From an uncultured Anaerococcus sp. (GTDB lineage Bacteria > Bacillota > Clostridia > Tissierellales > Peptoniphilaceae): a stretch of 6,369 bases of DNA. Below, piece by piece: positions 6,242-6,369 of this stretch. The position numbers were made by a program, and so were the translations under genes. Below the pieces are notes generated by a model. It had not been told where the DNA came from. It did not search any database and was given only the letters and a program-made list of their open reading frames with translations. The stretch is taken from NCBI RefSeq assembly GCF_947253225.1, contig NZ_CAMXYR010000071.1, forward strand, positions 1-6,369. The letters are read 5' to 3'. How positions within the stretch are numbered: position 1 is the stretch's first letter; each line of letters starts with the position of its first letter.

Positions 6242-6270
6242 ATTATATCATAAGATTTTAAGTTTGTAAA
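6242..6270 (-). promoter_or_regulatory. Strong extended -10 promoter of glcD-lrgA-lrgB
   Basis: On the - strand, TTTACA (6270-6265), a 17-base spacer and TATAAT (6247-6242) preceded by TGA form an extended -10 promoter. Transcription would start near 6235, giving a leader of about 47 bases. A- and T-tracts directly upstream could act as an UP element. Confidence 0.85.
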
Positions 6271-6276
6271 AATGTT

Positions 6277-6310
6277 TTCAAAAAAATTTTTTGTTGAGAT
6301 TTTTTTTGAA
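6277..6310. repeat. Inverted repeat upstream of the glcD promoter
   Basis: TTCAAAAAAA (6277-6286) and TTTTTTTGAA (6301-6310) are exact reverse complements separated by 14 bases, just upstream of the -35 box. It may be an UP element of A-tracts, a regulator site, or a chance result of low-complexity sequence. Confidence 0.4.
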
Positions 6311-6333
6311 GCCTTGCAATTAGAACATTATAC

Positions 6334-6369
6334 CTGTCTCTTATACACATCTGACGCTGCCGACGACCT
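6334..6369. other. Sequencing adapter contamination (Nextera transposase adapter)
   Basis: Positions 6334-6352 are CTGTCTCTTATACACATCT, the 19-bp Tn5 mosaic end. Positions 6353-6366 are GACGCTGCCGACGA, the reverse complement of the Nextera Read 1 oligo tail. The last three bases (CCT) would fall in the index read. The tail is specific to the library oligo and is not found in natural Tn5/IS50, so this is an untrimmed artefact at the contig end and not a mobile element. Confidence 0.97.

Noticed and set aside
6334..6352. Tn5 mosaic end as evidence of a real transposon
   Set aside because: It is followed by the Nextera oligo tail, not by IS50 sequence, at the very end of the window.

Overview
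The window is AT-rich (roughly two thirds A+T by eye) and its codon use leans on AGA/AGG, ATA and TTA. Shine-Dalgarno boxes are strong (AGGAGG type) and hairpin plus U-run terminators are frequent. With a superoxide reductase, a GlcD/LctD-type 2-hydroxyacid dehydrogenase and a clostridial pentein-fold protein, this suggests an anaerobic low-GC Firmicute, perhaps a Tissierellia/Peptoniphilaceae relative such as Anaerococcus or Peptoniphilus. That placement is an inference from gene content. No 16S or other lineage marker is present.

Layout, left to right. Positions 1-165 hold the end of a tRNA array: a 5'-truncated tRNA-Gly(GCC), a complete tRNA-Cys(GCA) and a perfect-palindrome terminator. 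A DUF6873-like pentein-fold (GME) protein of unknown function follows at 186-860 with its own terminator. Then come a histidyl-tRNA synthetase of the eukaryote/archaea-like sequence type (950-2236) and a small class II superoxide reductase (2333-2692). All of these are on the + strand. A bidirectional terminator separates the superoxide reductase from the convergent minus-strand block.

The minus-strand block, in transcription order from right to left, is an extended -10 promoter (6242-6270), glcD (start corrected to 6188), lrgA and lrgB, with lrgA/lrgB overlapping as TAATG, and a terminator (3677-3700). A separately promoted MerR-family regulator with a GyrI-like effector domain follows (start corrected to GTG at 3603).

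The most interesting unit is glcD-lrgA-lrgB. LrgAB/CidAB proteins were first described as holin/antiholin-like, but relatives are carboxylate transporters (Bacillus PftAB for pyruvate, plant PLGG1 for glycolate/glycerate). Co-transcription with a lactate/glycolate-type flavin dehydrogenase suggests that this pair moves the substrate or product of the enzyme. The other genes look like housekeeping and oxidative-defence functions.

The last 36 bases are not genomic. Positions 6334-6366 match the Nextera transposase adapter (Tn5 mosaic end plus Read 1 oligo tail), and 6367-6369 are probably the first bases of an index. Real sequence ends at about 6333.
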